Below, piece after piece: positions 1 to 8,338 of a stretch of DNA of 64,000 nt (the stretch's first letter is position 1; every line of letters starts with the position of its first letter). The position numbers and the translations under genes are program-made. The DNA lies in assembly GCA_030681895.1 (NCBI GenBank), contig JAUXRI010000300.1, positions 1-64,000 of the forward strand. Reading direction: 5' to 3'. The stretch is from Myxococcales bacterium. GTDB taxonomy: Bacteria; Myxococcota; Myxococcia; Myxococcales; Myxococcaceae. The notes below the pieces were generated by a model that worked only from the letters and a program-made list of their open reading frames with translations, made no database searches and was not told where the DNA came from.

Positions 1-207
1 GACGACGGGCAGACGCTCACCGTCCATCACGATCGCAACGGCCTGCGCGCGAACTTTCTCGTCACCATCACCACCTTCTCGTCGCCGCGGCAGGTCACCC
101 TCGACGAGCTGCGCATCGAAAGCTGCTTTCCGCTCGACGACGCGACCGAGCGCCTGTGTCGCAAGGTCAGCAAGAGATCGACTCGGGCGGCCCGAAAAGT
201 TAGCTGA
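1..207 (+). CDS. C-terminal part of an unrecognised protein (cut by window edge)
   Basis: Frame 1 is open from the first base to a TGA at 205-207 and gives 68 residues. The start lies outside the window. I do not recognise a family. The fragment is a mixed hydrophilic sequence with two cysteines and ends in a basic tail (KVSKRSTRAARKVS). Codons are G/C-ending like the neighbours, which supports real coding. The next gene starts 6 bp downstream on the same strand, so the two may be cotranscribed. Confidence 0.55.
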   Translation, partial: DDGQTLTVHHDRNGLRANFLVTITTFSSPRQVTLDELRIESCFPLDDATERLCRKVSKRSTRAARKVS

Positions 208-213
208 CGCTTC

Positions 214-1131
214 GTGTCTGCCGCCGACGCCCTCGCCAACCGCCTCGCCAAGAACGTGAAGAGCCGCCGAGCCTGGGCCGCGCGCGAAGGCGTCACCGCG
301 TTTCGTCTCTACGATCTCGACATGCCCGAGTGGCCCGTCGCCATCGACAGCTACGCCAACGTCATTCACGTCATCGCGTACCCCAATCGCAAACAGCTCA
401 AGGCCGGCGTGGAGGCGCTCACGGCGCAGGTGCGTGAGGCGTGCGTCACCGGCCTGGGCGTCACGGCCGACGACGTCATCGTGAAGGTGCACGAGCCCAA
501 AGCCTGGGGCGAGACGCCGTTCGAGAAGTCGCGCGGCTCGACCCGGCTCGTCACGGTCGAAGAGTACGGCCGCAAGTTCGAGTGCAACCTGACCGACTTC
601 CTCGACACCGGGCTCTTCCTCGATCACCGCCCGACCCGAAAACGCGTCGGCCTCGAGTCGAGCGGCAAGCGCTTCTTGAACCTCTTCGCGTACACCGGAG
701 CCTTCACCGTGCACGCCCTCGGCGGCGGCGCGTCAGCCACCACCACCGTCGACTTGAGCAACACCTACTGCGCCTGGGCCGAGCGGAACTTCGCGCTCAA
801 CGGCTTCAAGGCCGACGGCAAGCACCGGGTGATTCGCGACGACGTGCTCGCGTGGATTGAGCACGACCGCGGTGAGTACGATCTCATCGTCGTCGACCCG
901 CCGTCGTTCTCGGCCTCGAAGAAGATGGGCCGGCGCTTCGAGGTGCAGCGCGATCACGCGTGGCTCATCCAGCGATGCGTCGACCGGCTCGCCACGGGCG
1001 GCACGCTCTACTTCTCGAACAACTTCCTCGAGTTCGAGCTCGACGACGAACTCACTCCGGCAGAGGAGCTGAAGTCGATCCCCACCGACTTCCGACGCCA
1101 GCTCCATCGCTGCTGGCGCTTCGTGAAGTGA
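214..1131 (+). CDS. RlmK-like class I SAM-dependent 23S rRNA methyltransferase
   Basis: This 305-residue protein resembles the C-terminal half of E. coli RlmL, the RlmK domain that makes m7G2069 in 23S rRNA. Recognisable segments are ANRLAKNVK near the N-terminus, the LTDFLDTGLFLDHR block, the SAM-binding motif LNLFAYTGAFTVHA from about residue 154, and the catalytic DPPSF motif at about 228. The THUMP/RlmL half present in the gammaproteobacterial fusion is absent, so this is a stand-alone RlmK-type enzyme. The start is a GTG. An RlmI-like gene two genes downstream suggests a small rRNA-modification neighbourhood. The exact target base is inferred only from homology. Confidence 0.8.
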   Translation: MSAADALANRLAKNVKSRRAWAAREGVTAFRLYDLDMPEWPVAIDSYANVIHVIAYPNRKQLKAGVEALTAQVREACVTGLGVTADDVIVKVHEPKAWGETPFEKSRGSTRLVTVEEYGRKFECNLTDFLDTGLFLDHRPTRKRVGLESSGKRFLNLFAYTGAFTVHALGGGASATTTVDLSNTYCAWAERNFALNGFKADGKHRVIRDDVLAWIEHDRGEYDLIVVDPPSFSASKKMGRRFEVQRDHAWLIQRCVDRLATGGTLYFSNNFLEFELDDELTPAEELKSIPTDFRRQLHRCWRFVK

Positions 1132-1134
1132 CGG

Positions 1135-1659
1135 TCACTCCGTCGGTGGAGAGAAGAACTGGTACGCCGCCGCCATCGCGACCGCGAAGACCAGGAGCGC
1201 GAGCACGCCCTTCAGCACCGGCGACATGCCGTCCTCGGCTGCCGTCGCGCTGACCGCCGACGGGAGCGCGTCACCGAGCCCGAAGTACTGCCCGGCATAC
1301 CGCGCGATGCGCAGGTATTCGTCCGTCACCGCGCCGAGGTCGGCGTCGCGCACCGTTCGTGACAGCTGGGGGTCGACCAGCCGCAGCTCCAGCGACTTCG
1401 CGACCTCCACGCTCGCAGCCAGCAGCGCGCCGAGCAGGTCCGTTCGGTCCGAGAACGGCACCTTCAGCTCGAGCCCCGTCACCACCCCCGCTTCCTTGAG
1501 CGGCAAGACGACGACGTCACCCGCAGGGAATCGCCAGATCAACGCGCCATCGCCGCGGGTGATGCCTCCACGCCCACGAATCGCGGCGTCGACTGGAGCC
1601 ACCTCGAGCGGTGCTCCCGCCGCTGCGGCCTGCAAGACGAGATCGTACGACGTCTGCAT
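1135..1659 (-). CDS. Hypothetical protein with C-terminal membrane anchor
   Basis: The 174-residue product has no family I recognise. Residues about 1-145 are soluble and mildly acidic. Residues about 146-166 form one hydrophobic helix (SPVLKGVLALLVFAVAMAAA), followed by a short polar tail. This is the layout of a tail-anchored inner-membrane protein. The gene converges on the RlmK-like gene with 3 bp between the stops. Its start at 1659 is about 50 bp from the divergent MBL hydrolase start, so the two may share a promoter region. Confidence 0.6.
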   Translation of the reverse strand: MQTSYDLVLQAAAAGAPLEVAPVDAAIRGRGGITRGDGALIWRFPAGDVVVLPLKEAGVVTGLELKVPFSDRTDLLGALLAASVEVAKSLELRLVDPQLSRTVRDADLGAVTDEYLRIARYAGQYFGLGDALPSAVSATAAEDGMSPVLKGVLALLVFAVAMAAAYQFFSPPTE

Positions 1660-1708
1660 GTCGCGACTCTCTCACGCCAGCGGCTGTGGTTCGTGCGAAA
1701 CTCACGTC

Positions 1709-2560
1709 ATGCCTTTCGAGCTGGGTCACCTGCGCATCCACGAAGTGCGCGACGGCACCGTCGCTCTCGATGGCGGCGCGATGTTCGGCGTCGTCCCTCG
1801 CCCGCTGTGGGAGCGCCACTTCCCCGCCGACGCGCGCAATCGCATCAACCTCGCGCTGCGCTGCATGCTGGTGGTCGACGGCAAGCGGAAGATCCTCGTG
1901 GACGACGGAATCGGCGCTCGCTGGGACGGCCGCCACCGCGATCTCTACGGCATCTCTCACGAGGGCATGGGCATCGACGCCGAGCTGCAGCGCGCCGGGC
2001 TGACCCGTGACGACATCACCGACGTGGTGCTCACCCACCTGCACTTCGATCACGCCGGCGGAACGGTGCGCGACGAAGCCGGCACGCTCCGCCTGAGCTT
2101 TCCCAACGCGACCTACCACCTGCAGCGCAGACACTGGAAATGGGCGCACCAGGCCACCGACAAAGACCGCGGCAGCTTTCGCCCTGACGACTTCGCGCTG
2201 CTCGAGAAGAGCGGCCAGCTGCACCTGCTCGAGGGCGGCACCGAGCTGTATTCGGGCGTGAATGTGTTCGTCTCAGAAGGTCACACCGTCGGGCTGCAGC
2301 TCGTGAAGCTCGAGGCAGGCGAGCAGACGGTCATCTTCTGTGGCGATCTCATCCCCACCACCGCGCACCTCAAGCCGGCCTGGGTCTCGGCGTACGATCT
2401 CTACCCGCTCACGATCATCGAAGAAAAGAAGCAGCTCCTCGCGCAGGCGGTCGAAGAGGGCTGGTTCTTGTTCCTCGAGCACGACCCCGCGGTGGCCATG
2501 TGCACCGTGACGGACGACGGGCACGGGCAGGTGGTGGTCGACCGCATCGTCCCGTTGTGA
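1709..2560 (+). CDS. MBL-fold metallo-hydrolase
   Basis: The 283-residue protein carries the metallo-beta-lactamase zinc motif THLHFDHAGG (His110, His112, Asp114, His115), followed by the expected later ligands in SEGHTVG and the Asp of FCGDLIPT. Family members hydrolyse lactones, thioesters or phosphodiesters, and the substrate cannot be read from the sequence. The overall layout is that of lactonase-type MBL proteins. I chose the ATG at 1709 because the residues upstream in the same frame are Ser/Arg-rich shadow of the opposite-strand gene. The RlmI-like gene starts 13 bp downstream. Confidence 0.8.
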   Translation: MPFELGHLRIHEVRDGTVALDGGAMFGVVPRPLWERHFPADARNRINLALRCMLVVDGKRKILVDDGIGARWDGRHRDLYGISHEGMGIDAELQRAGLTRDDITDVVLTHLHFDHAGGTVRDEAGTLRLSFPNATYHLQRRHWKWAHQATDKDRGSFRPDDFALLEKSGQLHLLEGGTELYSGVNVFVSEGHTVGLQLVKLEAGEQTVIFCGDLIPTTAHLKPAWVSAYDLYPLTIIEEKKQLLAQAVEEGWFLFLEHDPAVAMCTVTDDGHGQVVVDRIVPL

Positions 2561-2573
2561 TGAAGGCCTCTGC

Positions 2574-3743
2574 ATGAAAGCCGGAACTGCCTGCGTCACG
2601 AAGAAGGGTGTCGATCGCTGGAAGAACGGCCACCCGTGGATCTACGCCGCTGACGTCGAGTCGGTCGGCCCCGACGTGCAGGGCGGAGACGTCGTTCGCG
2701 TCGAAGACACCCGCGGCTGGTTCATGGGCCAGGCGCTCTATTCGAAGGCCTCGAAGATCTCGCTGCGCTGGCTCGCGTGGGACGATCAGCCCATCGACGC
2801 CGACCTGTTCGGCCGACGCCTCGAAGCGGCCATCGCCCTGCGCAAGCGCGAGTACCCCGACGACACCTGCTACCGCGTGGTGCACGGCGAGGCCGATCAG
2901 ATCCCCGGGCTCGTCGTCGACCGCTTCGGTGACTACCTCTCGGTGCAGTTCCTCCACGCTGGCACCGAGCGCCGCAAGGAGCTCTTCGTCGACCTGCTGA
3001 CGAAGCACTTCAACCCGAAGGCGATCGTCAACCGCTCCGACGCGAACGTGCGCCACCTCGAGGGCCTCGAGCCTGAGAAGGGCGTGCTCACCGGAGAGCT
3101 GCCGCCCGTCGTCACGTATCGCGAAGGCCACGTCGTGATGGAGGTCGATCTCCTCCACGGCCAGAAGACCGGCGCGTTCCTCGATCAGCGTGACAACCAC
3201 GTTCGCGCGGCCGACTACGGCACCGGCGAAGCGCTCGACTGCTTCAGCTACGCGGGAGCCTTCGCGCTCCAGCTCGCTCTCAAGGCCACCAAGGTCACCG
3301 CCGTCGAGATCAGCGAGAGCGCCTGCGCGCAGATCACCAAGAACGCCGAGCGCAACAAGTTCACCAACGTCGAGACGGTCTGCGCGAACGCCTTCGACTA
3401 CCTGCGTGACACGCTCGACGAGGGGAAACGTTTCGACACCGTCGTGCTCGACCCGCCCTCGTTCGCGAAGAACAAAGACGCCATCGCTGCTGCGACGCGT
3501 GGCTACAAAGAGATCAACCTGCGCGCGATGCAGCTGCTCAACCCGGGCGGCACGCTCATCACCGCCAGCTGCACGCACCACATCGACGAGACGAAGTTCG
3601 AAGAGATGCTCGACAGCGCCGCGGCCGACTCGAAGCGACGCGTGCAGATCATCGAGAAGCGCGGCGCAGGGAGAGATCACCCCGTGCTGCTCGGGCTGCG
3701 TGAGACGCGCTACCTCAAGTGCTTCGTGCTCCGGGTGTTGTGA
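2574..3743 (+). CDS. rlmI: RlmI-like 23S rRNA (cytosine-C5) methyltransferase
   Basis: The 389-residue protein has the RlmI/RlmO architecture. An N-terminal PUA domain covers about residues 1-80 (KNGHPWIYAADV, then a GQALYS segment). A linking domain carries PGLVVDRFGDYLSVQ. The Rossmann methyltransferase follows, with the SAM motif DCFSYAGAFALQLA (about 222-235) and the DPPSFAKNK catalytic loop (about 293-301). E. coli RlmI makes m5C1962 in 23S rRNA, and length and motif order match. The stop overlaps the start of the next gene (TGATG), which suggests translational coupling. Confidence 0.85.
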   Translation: MKAGTACVTKKGVDRWKNGHPWIYAADVESVGPDVQGGDVVRVEDTRGWFMGQALYSKASKISLRWLAWDDQPIDADLFGRRLEAAIALRKREYPDDTCYRVVHGEADQIPGLVVDRFGDYLSVQFLHAGTERRKELFVDLLTKHFNPKAIVNRSDANVRHLEGLEPEKGVLTGELPPVVTYREGHVVMEVDLLHGQKTGAFLDQRDNHVRAADYGTGEALDCFSYAGAFALQLALKATKVTAVEISESACAQITKNAERNKFTNVETVCANAFDYLRDTLDEGKRFDTVVLDPPSFAKNKDAIAAATRGYKEINLRAMQLLNPGGTLITASCTHHIDETKFEEMLDSAAADSKRRVQIIEKRGAGRDHPVLLGLRETRYLKCFVLRVL

Positions 3744-4144
3744 TGCGGGCGCTGGCGTTCGTCCTGGTCTTCGCCGCTCCCGTGCTCGCGCAAGACGGTG
3801 GCGTCAACGGTCCAACCATCGGAACGCAATGCAGCGGCCCTGACGACTGCAAGGTCGACCTCGCGAGCGGCACCTGCTCCACCGACGGCGGCGTGTCGTC
3901 GTGGCCTGCCCCGAAAGAGGGCCCGGCGTGTGGGTGCGTGAAGAACGTCTGCCACTTCATCGTGATCGAGAAGGTCGCCTGCCGCGTCGATGCTGACTGC
4001 GCGCTCGCGACCGAGCCGGTGCTCCACGCAATTCCGGCGGTGCCGTCGAAGAAGAAGTCGAAGCCCTTCAGGCCCTGCAAGGACGGCGAGCGTCAGCCCG
4101 TGTGTACCGACTCGGTGTGTACGATTCGCAGCTGGAAGTGCTGA
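3743..4144 (+). CDS. Secreted cysteine-rich protein
   Basis: The ATG at 3743 overlaps the preceding stop. The first 18-20 residues are a clear signal peptide (MRALAFVLVFAAPVLAQ). The mature part of about 115 residues has at least ten cysteines in pairs such as CSGPDDC, ACGC and VCTDSVC, and ends in Cys. This suggests a disulfide-stabilised periplasmic or extracellular domain, similar in style to the eight-cysteine-cluster proteins of myxobacteria. No catalytic motif is visible. It ends immediately next to the stop of the convergent gene at 4145. Confidence 0.65.
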   Translation: MRALAFVLVFAAPVLAQDGGVNGPTIGTQCSGPDDCKVDLASGTCSTDGGVSSWPAPKEGPACGCVKNVCHFIVIEKVACRVDADCALATEPVLHAIPAVPSKKKSKPFRPCKDGERQPVCTDSVCTIRSWKC

Positions 4145-5161
4145 TCAACTCTCGACCGGCGGCGGCAGCCCTGAGCCGTTGCGCAGCGCGAGGTACAACC
4201 CCGCCTGCACCATGAAGAAGAGCGCGTAGCCGATGGGAATGGCGATCAGCAGGCCCACACACAACGCGAGCATTCCGGCGATGGCGAGCAGCATCACCAC
4301 CATGCCAGCGACGAAGCCGTAGCCGATGGTGGGCAGCCGGTGACCGTGCCCCAGCGCCCAGCCTCGGCGCAGCGCCTCCATCGCGTCGCAGCCGCCGTAC
4401 ACCAGCTCGAACTGCGCGAACGTCAGCGGAATCACCACCCACATCATCGCGACGGTGAGCGCCACGCCGCCAAGCCCGAGGACGATGAACGGCGCTGGTC
4501 CGTTGAAGGCCTCCTTCAAGCCGCCTTCGCTGAAGCTGCCGCCACCCGCGAGGATCGCCACCGCGAACAACAGCCCGAAGCCCGCCATGAGCGGCAACGC
4601 GACGCCGAACCCGATCGCGAGCTGCACCGCCGTGTAGCGCCACACCTTCTTCGCCTGCGTGAACATGCGGGGAATCTCGACCTTGCGACCGAGCAGCGAG
4701 TCGATGCCCACCCGAATGAGTCCCATGATGCCGATGCCCTGCACGATGAGCGTCACGATGAAGCCGACGATGAAGCCGACGACCATCACGATGATGCCGG
4801 GCGCAGGGTTCTTCGCTCCGCCACCGACCAGCATCATCTGGCCGATCACCGAGAACACCTGCATCACGAGCTGGCCGGCGAACGAGAGGCCCATCATCAC
4901 CATGCCTGCGACGCCCAGCATCACGATGTCGCGCCGCCACGCCTCGAACACCGAGTTCCACACGCGAGAGAAGTCGTAGTCCTCACGGCTGTAGGGCCAG
5001 GTGCCGAGCGACTGACGGCAGGCCGGACAGAGCGTGCCGGTGCGCTTGTCGGAGCACGTGGAGCACATGAAGTTGCCGCACCGGGTGCAGACGGTGTCGG
5101 CGGCGACGTCCTGGTGAACGGCACACATCGCCCCTGCAGGCGCTGGTTGTGGCGAAAGCAT
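4145..5161 (-). CDS. B-box-type zinc-finger multi-pass membrane protein
   Basis: The 338-residue protein begins with a soluble zinc-binding region of about 45 residues with Cys/His pairs in CAVHQD, CTRCGNFMC, CSDKR and CPACR. This resembles the B-box or FYVE-like ribbons found at the N-terminus of bacterial membrane proteins. The rest has about five or six hydrophobic helices rich in Gly, Met and Val, with a DUF4013-like look in the second half. A role in membrane-associated sensing or scaffolding is possible but unproven. The start overlaps the upstream end of the divergent gene's longest reading frame. Confidence 0.65.
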   Translation of the reverse strand: MLSPQPAPAGAMCAVHQDVAADTVCTRCGNFMCSTCSDKRTGTLCPACRQSLGTWPYSREDYDFSRVWNSVFEAWRRDIVMLGVAGMVMMGLSFAGQLVMQVFSVIGQMMLVGGGAKNPAPGIIVMVVGFIVGFIVTLIVQGIGIMGLIRVGIDSLLGRKVEIPRMFTQAKKVWRYTAVQLAIGFGVALPLMAGFGLLFAVAILAGGGSFSEGGLKEAFNGPAPFIVLGLGGVALTVAMMWVVIPLTFAQFELVYGGCDAMEALRRGWALGHGHRLPTIGYGFVAGMVVMLLAIAGMLALCVGLLIAIPIGYALFFMVQAGLYLALRNGSGLPPPVES

Positions 5162-5211
5162 GTGAAGACTCCTCCCGAGGTGTTTCGGCCGACGACGCTA
5201 ACCCGCGTGTC

Positions 5212-5751
5212 GTGAGCCACGATGCACATTCGCTTCCACTGACACCCGATGGCGTCCATCGTGTGCACGTGAAGTTCTCCGACGACGACGCCGAGATCCC
5301 CGAGCCGGTGCGCCGCAAACATGCGCTGGCAGAGACCCGGGAGGTGCTCAGGAAGGCGTCCGACACGTACCGGCCGTGGTCCTGCCCCTCGACCGCGGAG
5401 TGCTGCCAGCTGACGAAGACCGGGCGGCCGCCCTGGCTGTGGCCGAGTGAGTGGGCGGTGCTCCTGGAGCGGCTCAAGCGCGACGCACGAGCGCTGCCTC
5501 CGCTGCGGGCCGACGGTGGCTGCCCCTTCCTCGACGCCAGTGGCCTGCGCTGCACCGTCTACGAAGATCGGCCCTTCGGCTGCCGCACGTTCTTCTGTCA
5601 TCGGGTGAGCGGGCCGAGTGCGCAGCCGACCTTCGCGACGAACGACCTGCTCCACCAGCTCGAGGGCGCCAACGTCGAGTGGCAGGAAGACGCGCAGCCG
5701 AAGCCGCTCCCGCAATGGCACGCTGCGGCGCTCGGTGCGTCACGGGGTTGA
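5212..5751 (+). CDS. YkgJ-type cysteine-cluster protein
   Basis: The conserved cysteine pattern of the YkgJ/UPF0153 family is visible: CPSTAECCQ, then GCPFLDASGLRCTVYEDRP, then FGCRTFFC. These cysteines are thought to bind an Fe-S cluster or zinc, and the function of the family is not established. The start is uncertain. The frame is open from 5149, but that would run into the divergent neighbour's start. A GTG at 5212 gives 179 residues, and later GTGs near 5260 are also possible. The PHP lipoprotein gene follows after 32 bp. Confidence 0.7.
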   Translation: MSHDAHSLPLTPDGVHRVHVKFSDDDAEIPEPVRRKHALAETREVLRKASDTYRPWSCPSTAECCQLTKTGRPPWLWPSEWAVLLERLKRDARALPPLRADGGCPFLDASGLRCTVYEDRPFGCRTFFCHRVSGPSAQPTFATNDLLHQLEGANVEWQEDAQPKPLPQWHAAALGASRG

Positions 5752-5783
5752 TGCCTGGTCGCATGCGTGGTCTTCCACCGCCC

Positions 5784-7157
5784 ATGCGTCACGCTTCGTT
5801 CCTGAGCCTCCTGGCCCTCGCCTGCTCCGCGCCGATGAAGATCGAGCCGCCTGCGCCGAAGTGGTCGCCTGGCGTCGTCTACCGCACCGAGCGCGGCCCG
5901 ACGTCACGCGGCTTCCTCGATCGCCGCGGGCTGGTGCACGCGCACTCGGTGTTCTCCCACGACGCCTGTGACGGGCAGCCAATCACCGACGCGGGCGTGC
6001 ACGACCAGGACTGCCTCACCGACTTCCGCCGCGACGTCTGCGCCGCGAAGCAGGACTTCGTCTTCCTCACCGATCACGGCGACAACTTCAGGGACAACGA
6101 GTTTCCCGACGTGCTGCTCTACCGCGCGAACGAAGGCGACTCGCTGCTGAATCACGGCGCTGCGCCCACCGCCAACCGCCTCGCGTGCGCCAACACCGAG
6201 CCCATTCTCATCATGGCCGGCACCGAGACCGCGACGATGCCCGTCGGCCTCGAGAACCACCTGGCCAACCGCGCGCTCTACGGGAGCATGGACGACTCCG
6301 CGATCCGCGCCGCGCAAGACGCCGGCGCCGTCTCGCTGGTGCCGCACACGGAGGACTGGACGCCGGAGCAGCTCGTCTCGATGCCGCTCGATGGCTTCGA
6401 GATGTACAACCTGCACCGCAACAGCCTTCAGAACATCGGCATCGCGGCCGAGCTGGTGTTCGGCAAGGTCGAGATGGGCGACTTCGATGGCCTGCCCCAC
6501 CCTGACGCGTTCTTCACGGCCTTCACCCTCGACGACCCGACGTACTTCGCGACGTGGGGCACCGTGCTCGCGCGTGGCGTGAAGCGCGTCACCACCATGG
6601 GCACCGACTGCCACCGCAACACCTTCCGCCAGAAGCTGCAGGACGGGGAGCGCATCGACAGCTACCGCCGCATGATGAGCATGTTCTCGAACCACCTGCT
6701 GGTGCGGCCCAACGCCGAGGGCTCGTTCGACGATCGATCGCTCAAGGAGGCCCTGCGCGCGCGACGGCTGTACGGCACGTTCGACTTCCTCGGCAGCCCC
6801 GTCGGGTTCGACTTCTTCGCGGCCGAGGGCGCGGTGGTGAAGGAGATCGGTGAGACGGCGCTGATTTCTTCTGGCGCGATCCTCGAAGTGAAGACGCCGC
6901 GGGTACGCGACCTCGACCCGGCCGCTCCTGCGCCGACGATCACCACGAAGCTCTGGGTCGCGAAAGAAGGCGGCTGGGACGAAGTGGCGTCGACGACCGA
7001 GCCGACGCTGCGCTTCACCCCGACGACGCCGGGTGTCTACCGGGCCGAGGTGCGCATCGTGCCAGCGCACCTGAGGCCCTTCATCGGAAAGCGGAACGAC
7101 TTCATTCGCAACGAGCGCCCGTGGGTGCTCTCGAACGCGATCTGGGTCGCTCCGTAG
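5784..7157 (+). CDS. PHP-domain lipoprotein (putative metal-dependent phosphoesterase)
   Basis: Starting at the ATG at 5784 gives a lipoprotein signal, MRHASFLSLLALAC, with Cys14 as the likely lipidated residue; a longer frame upstream lacks a signal. The 457-residue product carries PHP metal-binding motifs: LVHAHSVFSHD near residue 52, FLTDHGDNF near 95, the histidine in LVPHTEDW, and GTDCH near 275. PHP proteins are usually phosphoesterases, and secreted ones with this layout act in the periplasm or at the cell surface. The C-terminal 100 residues look like a beta-sandwich. Substrate unknown. Confidence 0.75.
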   Translation: MRHASFLSLLALACSAPMKIEPPAPKWSPGVVYRTERGPTSRGFLDRRGLVHAHSVFSHDACDGQPITDAGVHDQDCLTDFRRDVCAAKQDFVFLTDHGDNFRDNEFPDVLLYRANEGDSLLNHGAAPTANRLACANTEPILIMAGTETATMPVGLENHLANRALYGSMDDSAIRAAQDAGAVSLVPHTEDWTPEQLVSMPLDGFEMYNLHRNSLQNIGIAAELVFGKVEMGDFDGLPHPDAFFTAFTLDDPTYFATWGTVLARGVKRVTTMGTDCHRNTFRQKLQDGERIDSYRRMMSMFSNHLLVRPNAEGSFDDRSLKEALRARRLYGTFDFLGSPVGFDFFAAEGAVVKEIGETALISSGAILEVKTPRVRDLDPAAPAPTITTKLWVAKEGGWDEVASTTEPTLRFTPTTPGVYRAEVRIVPAHLRPFIGKRNDFIRNERPWVLSNAIWVAP

Positions 7158-7160
7158 GAG

Positions 7161-8231
7161 CTACTCCTTCGGCCACGTGCCGGGCGGCACCATGATGACG
7201 CCCGAGTTCCAGCCCCAGTCCTTCAGCGGCTTCTCTTCGATCGCCGTCTTCGAGTCGGGCATGTGGTTCCAGTGGAACTCGTTCACGTTGCCGTTGCGCC
7301 CGACGAACGTGTGCATGCCGCCTTTGGCGAGCCCGAAGAAGAAGGGCACCTTCGAGAGCTTGTCGATGCCCGACATGTCCTGCGTGGTGCCGCCGCCGTC
7401 GGTAGGCCGGTAGTTCTGCACCGTCGCGTCGATCTTGATGCCGTAATACGGCTTGCCCTTCGAGACCTGGTGCGCCGAGAAGCTGTGCTCGGCGTTGCCG
7501 TCGTTCGGCTTCTTCGCGTCGGGGTTCCAGTACACCGCCTGCCAGCCGTCCTTCTGGAGCTCCTTGGCGAGGTCGGTGCCCTTCGAGCCCTGCGAGCCGA
7601 CGATGCGCTTGATCTCGTTCCAGCGCTCCGTCTTGCCAGCCGCCGCGTAGGCCGCGCCGACGTTCTCCATCGCCCAGCTGATGCAGGACGACTCCTTGAA
7701 GTTCGTGTTGGGCGTGGCGCCGGGCTTCGCGTTCGCGGCCGCCCAGTCCTTGCGCTCCTGCGGCGTCATCGTCTTCATCGACGAGTGATCGCCGTAGTAC
7801 ACGCCGACGCCGGTCTTCTCGATGCCCTCGAGGTGCTGCTTCATGCGCATGTCGATCGACTGCGCTCCGCCCGCGGCGAGCTTGTTCCCGAAGTCGTTCG
7901 GCCGCTTGGTGGTGCCCGTCTGCTGAACGCTCGGCGCCGCAACCGACGGGCCCCAGCCCTGCGTGGTCGTGGGCTGCGTCGTCGGCGCGGCCGGGCCTGC
8001 CGGAGCCGCACCAGGCGTGTTCAACGTCCACCCGACCTTGATGGCGTTCGGGTTGGTCGCCAGCGTCGGGTACTTCGCCGAGTTCGCGGTGATCAGCGCC
8101 TGCGTCGACACGCCAAGCCGCGACGCGATCTTCGAGAGCGAGTCACCCGACTGAACCGTGACGCTCGACGGGGAAGACTGCACCTGCTGCGACGACACGG
8201 GATTCGTACGAACGGAGTTCACCGACGGCAT
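7161..8231 (-). CDS. LysM protein with a possible cysteine-hydrolase-like C-terminal domain
   Basis: The ATG at 8231 is preceded by GAGG; longer starts would add a non-conserved Cys-rich leader. Residues about 18-70 are a LysM domain (VTVQSGDSLSKIASRLGVS, then IKVGWTL), which binds peptidoglycan. A Pro/Thr/Gln linker follows. The C-terminal 250 residues contain one conserved-looking SSCISWAMENVG segment and a late GGMHTFVGRNGNVNEFHW segment. That Cys and His arrangement could be a cysteine peptidase or amidase centre, but I cannot assign a family. No signal peptide is obvious, so export would need another route. Confidence 0.6.
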   Translation of the reverse strand: MPSVNSVRTNPVSSQQVQSSPSSVTVQSGDSLSKIASRLGVSTQALITANSAKYPTLATNPNAIKVGWTLNTPGAAPAGPAAPTTQPTTTQGWGPSVAAPSVQQTGTTKRPNDFGNKLAAGGAQSIDMRMKQHLEGIEKTGVGVYYGDHSSMKTMTPQERKDWAAANAKPGATPNTNFKESSCISWAMENVGAAYAAAGKTERWNEIKRIVGSQGSKGTDLAKELQKDGWQAVYWNPDAKKPNDGNAEHSFSAHQVSKGKPYYGIKIDATVQNYRPTDGGGTTQDMSGIDKLSKVPFFFGLAKGGMHTFVGRNGNVNEFHWNHMPDSKTAIEEKPLKDWGWNSGVIMVPPGTWPKE

Positions 8232-8338
8232 CGGACCGACCTCAAGGTGTTGGAGGAGGACTGCAGGATTACACGAAGGAGACACGCGGCAACAGACGGG
8301 TGCGCAAGCCCGCAAACGACTGGAATCGCAGCTGATCT

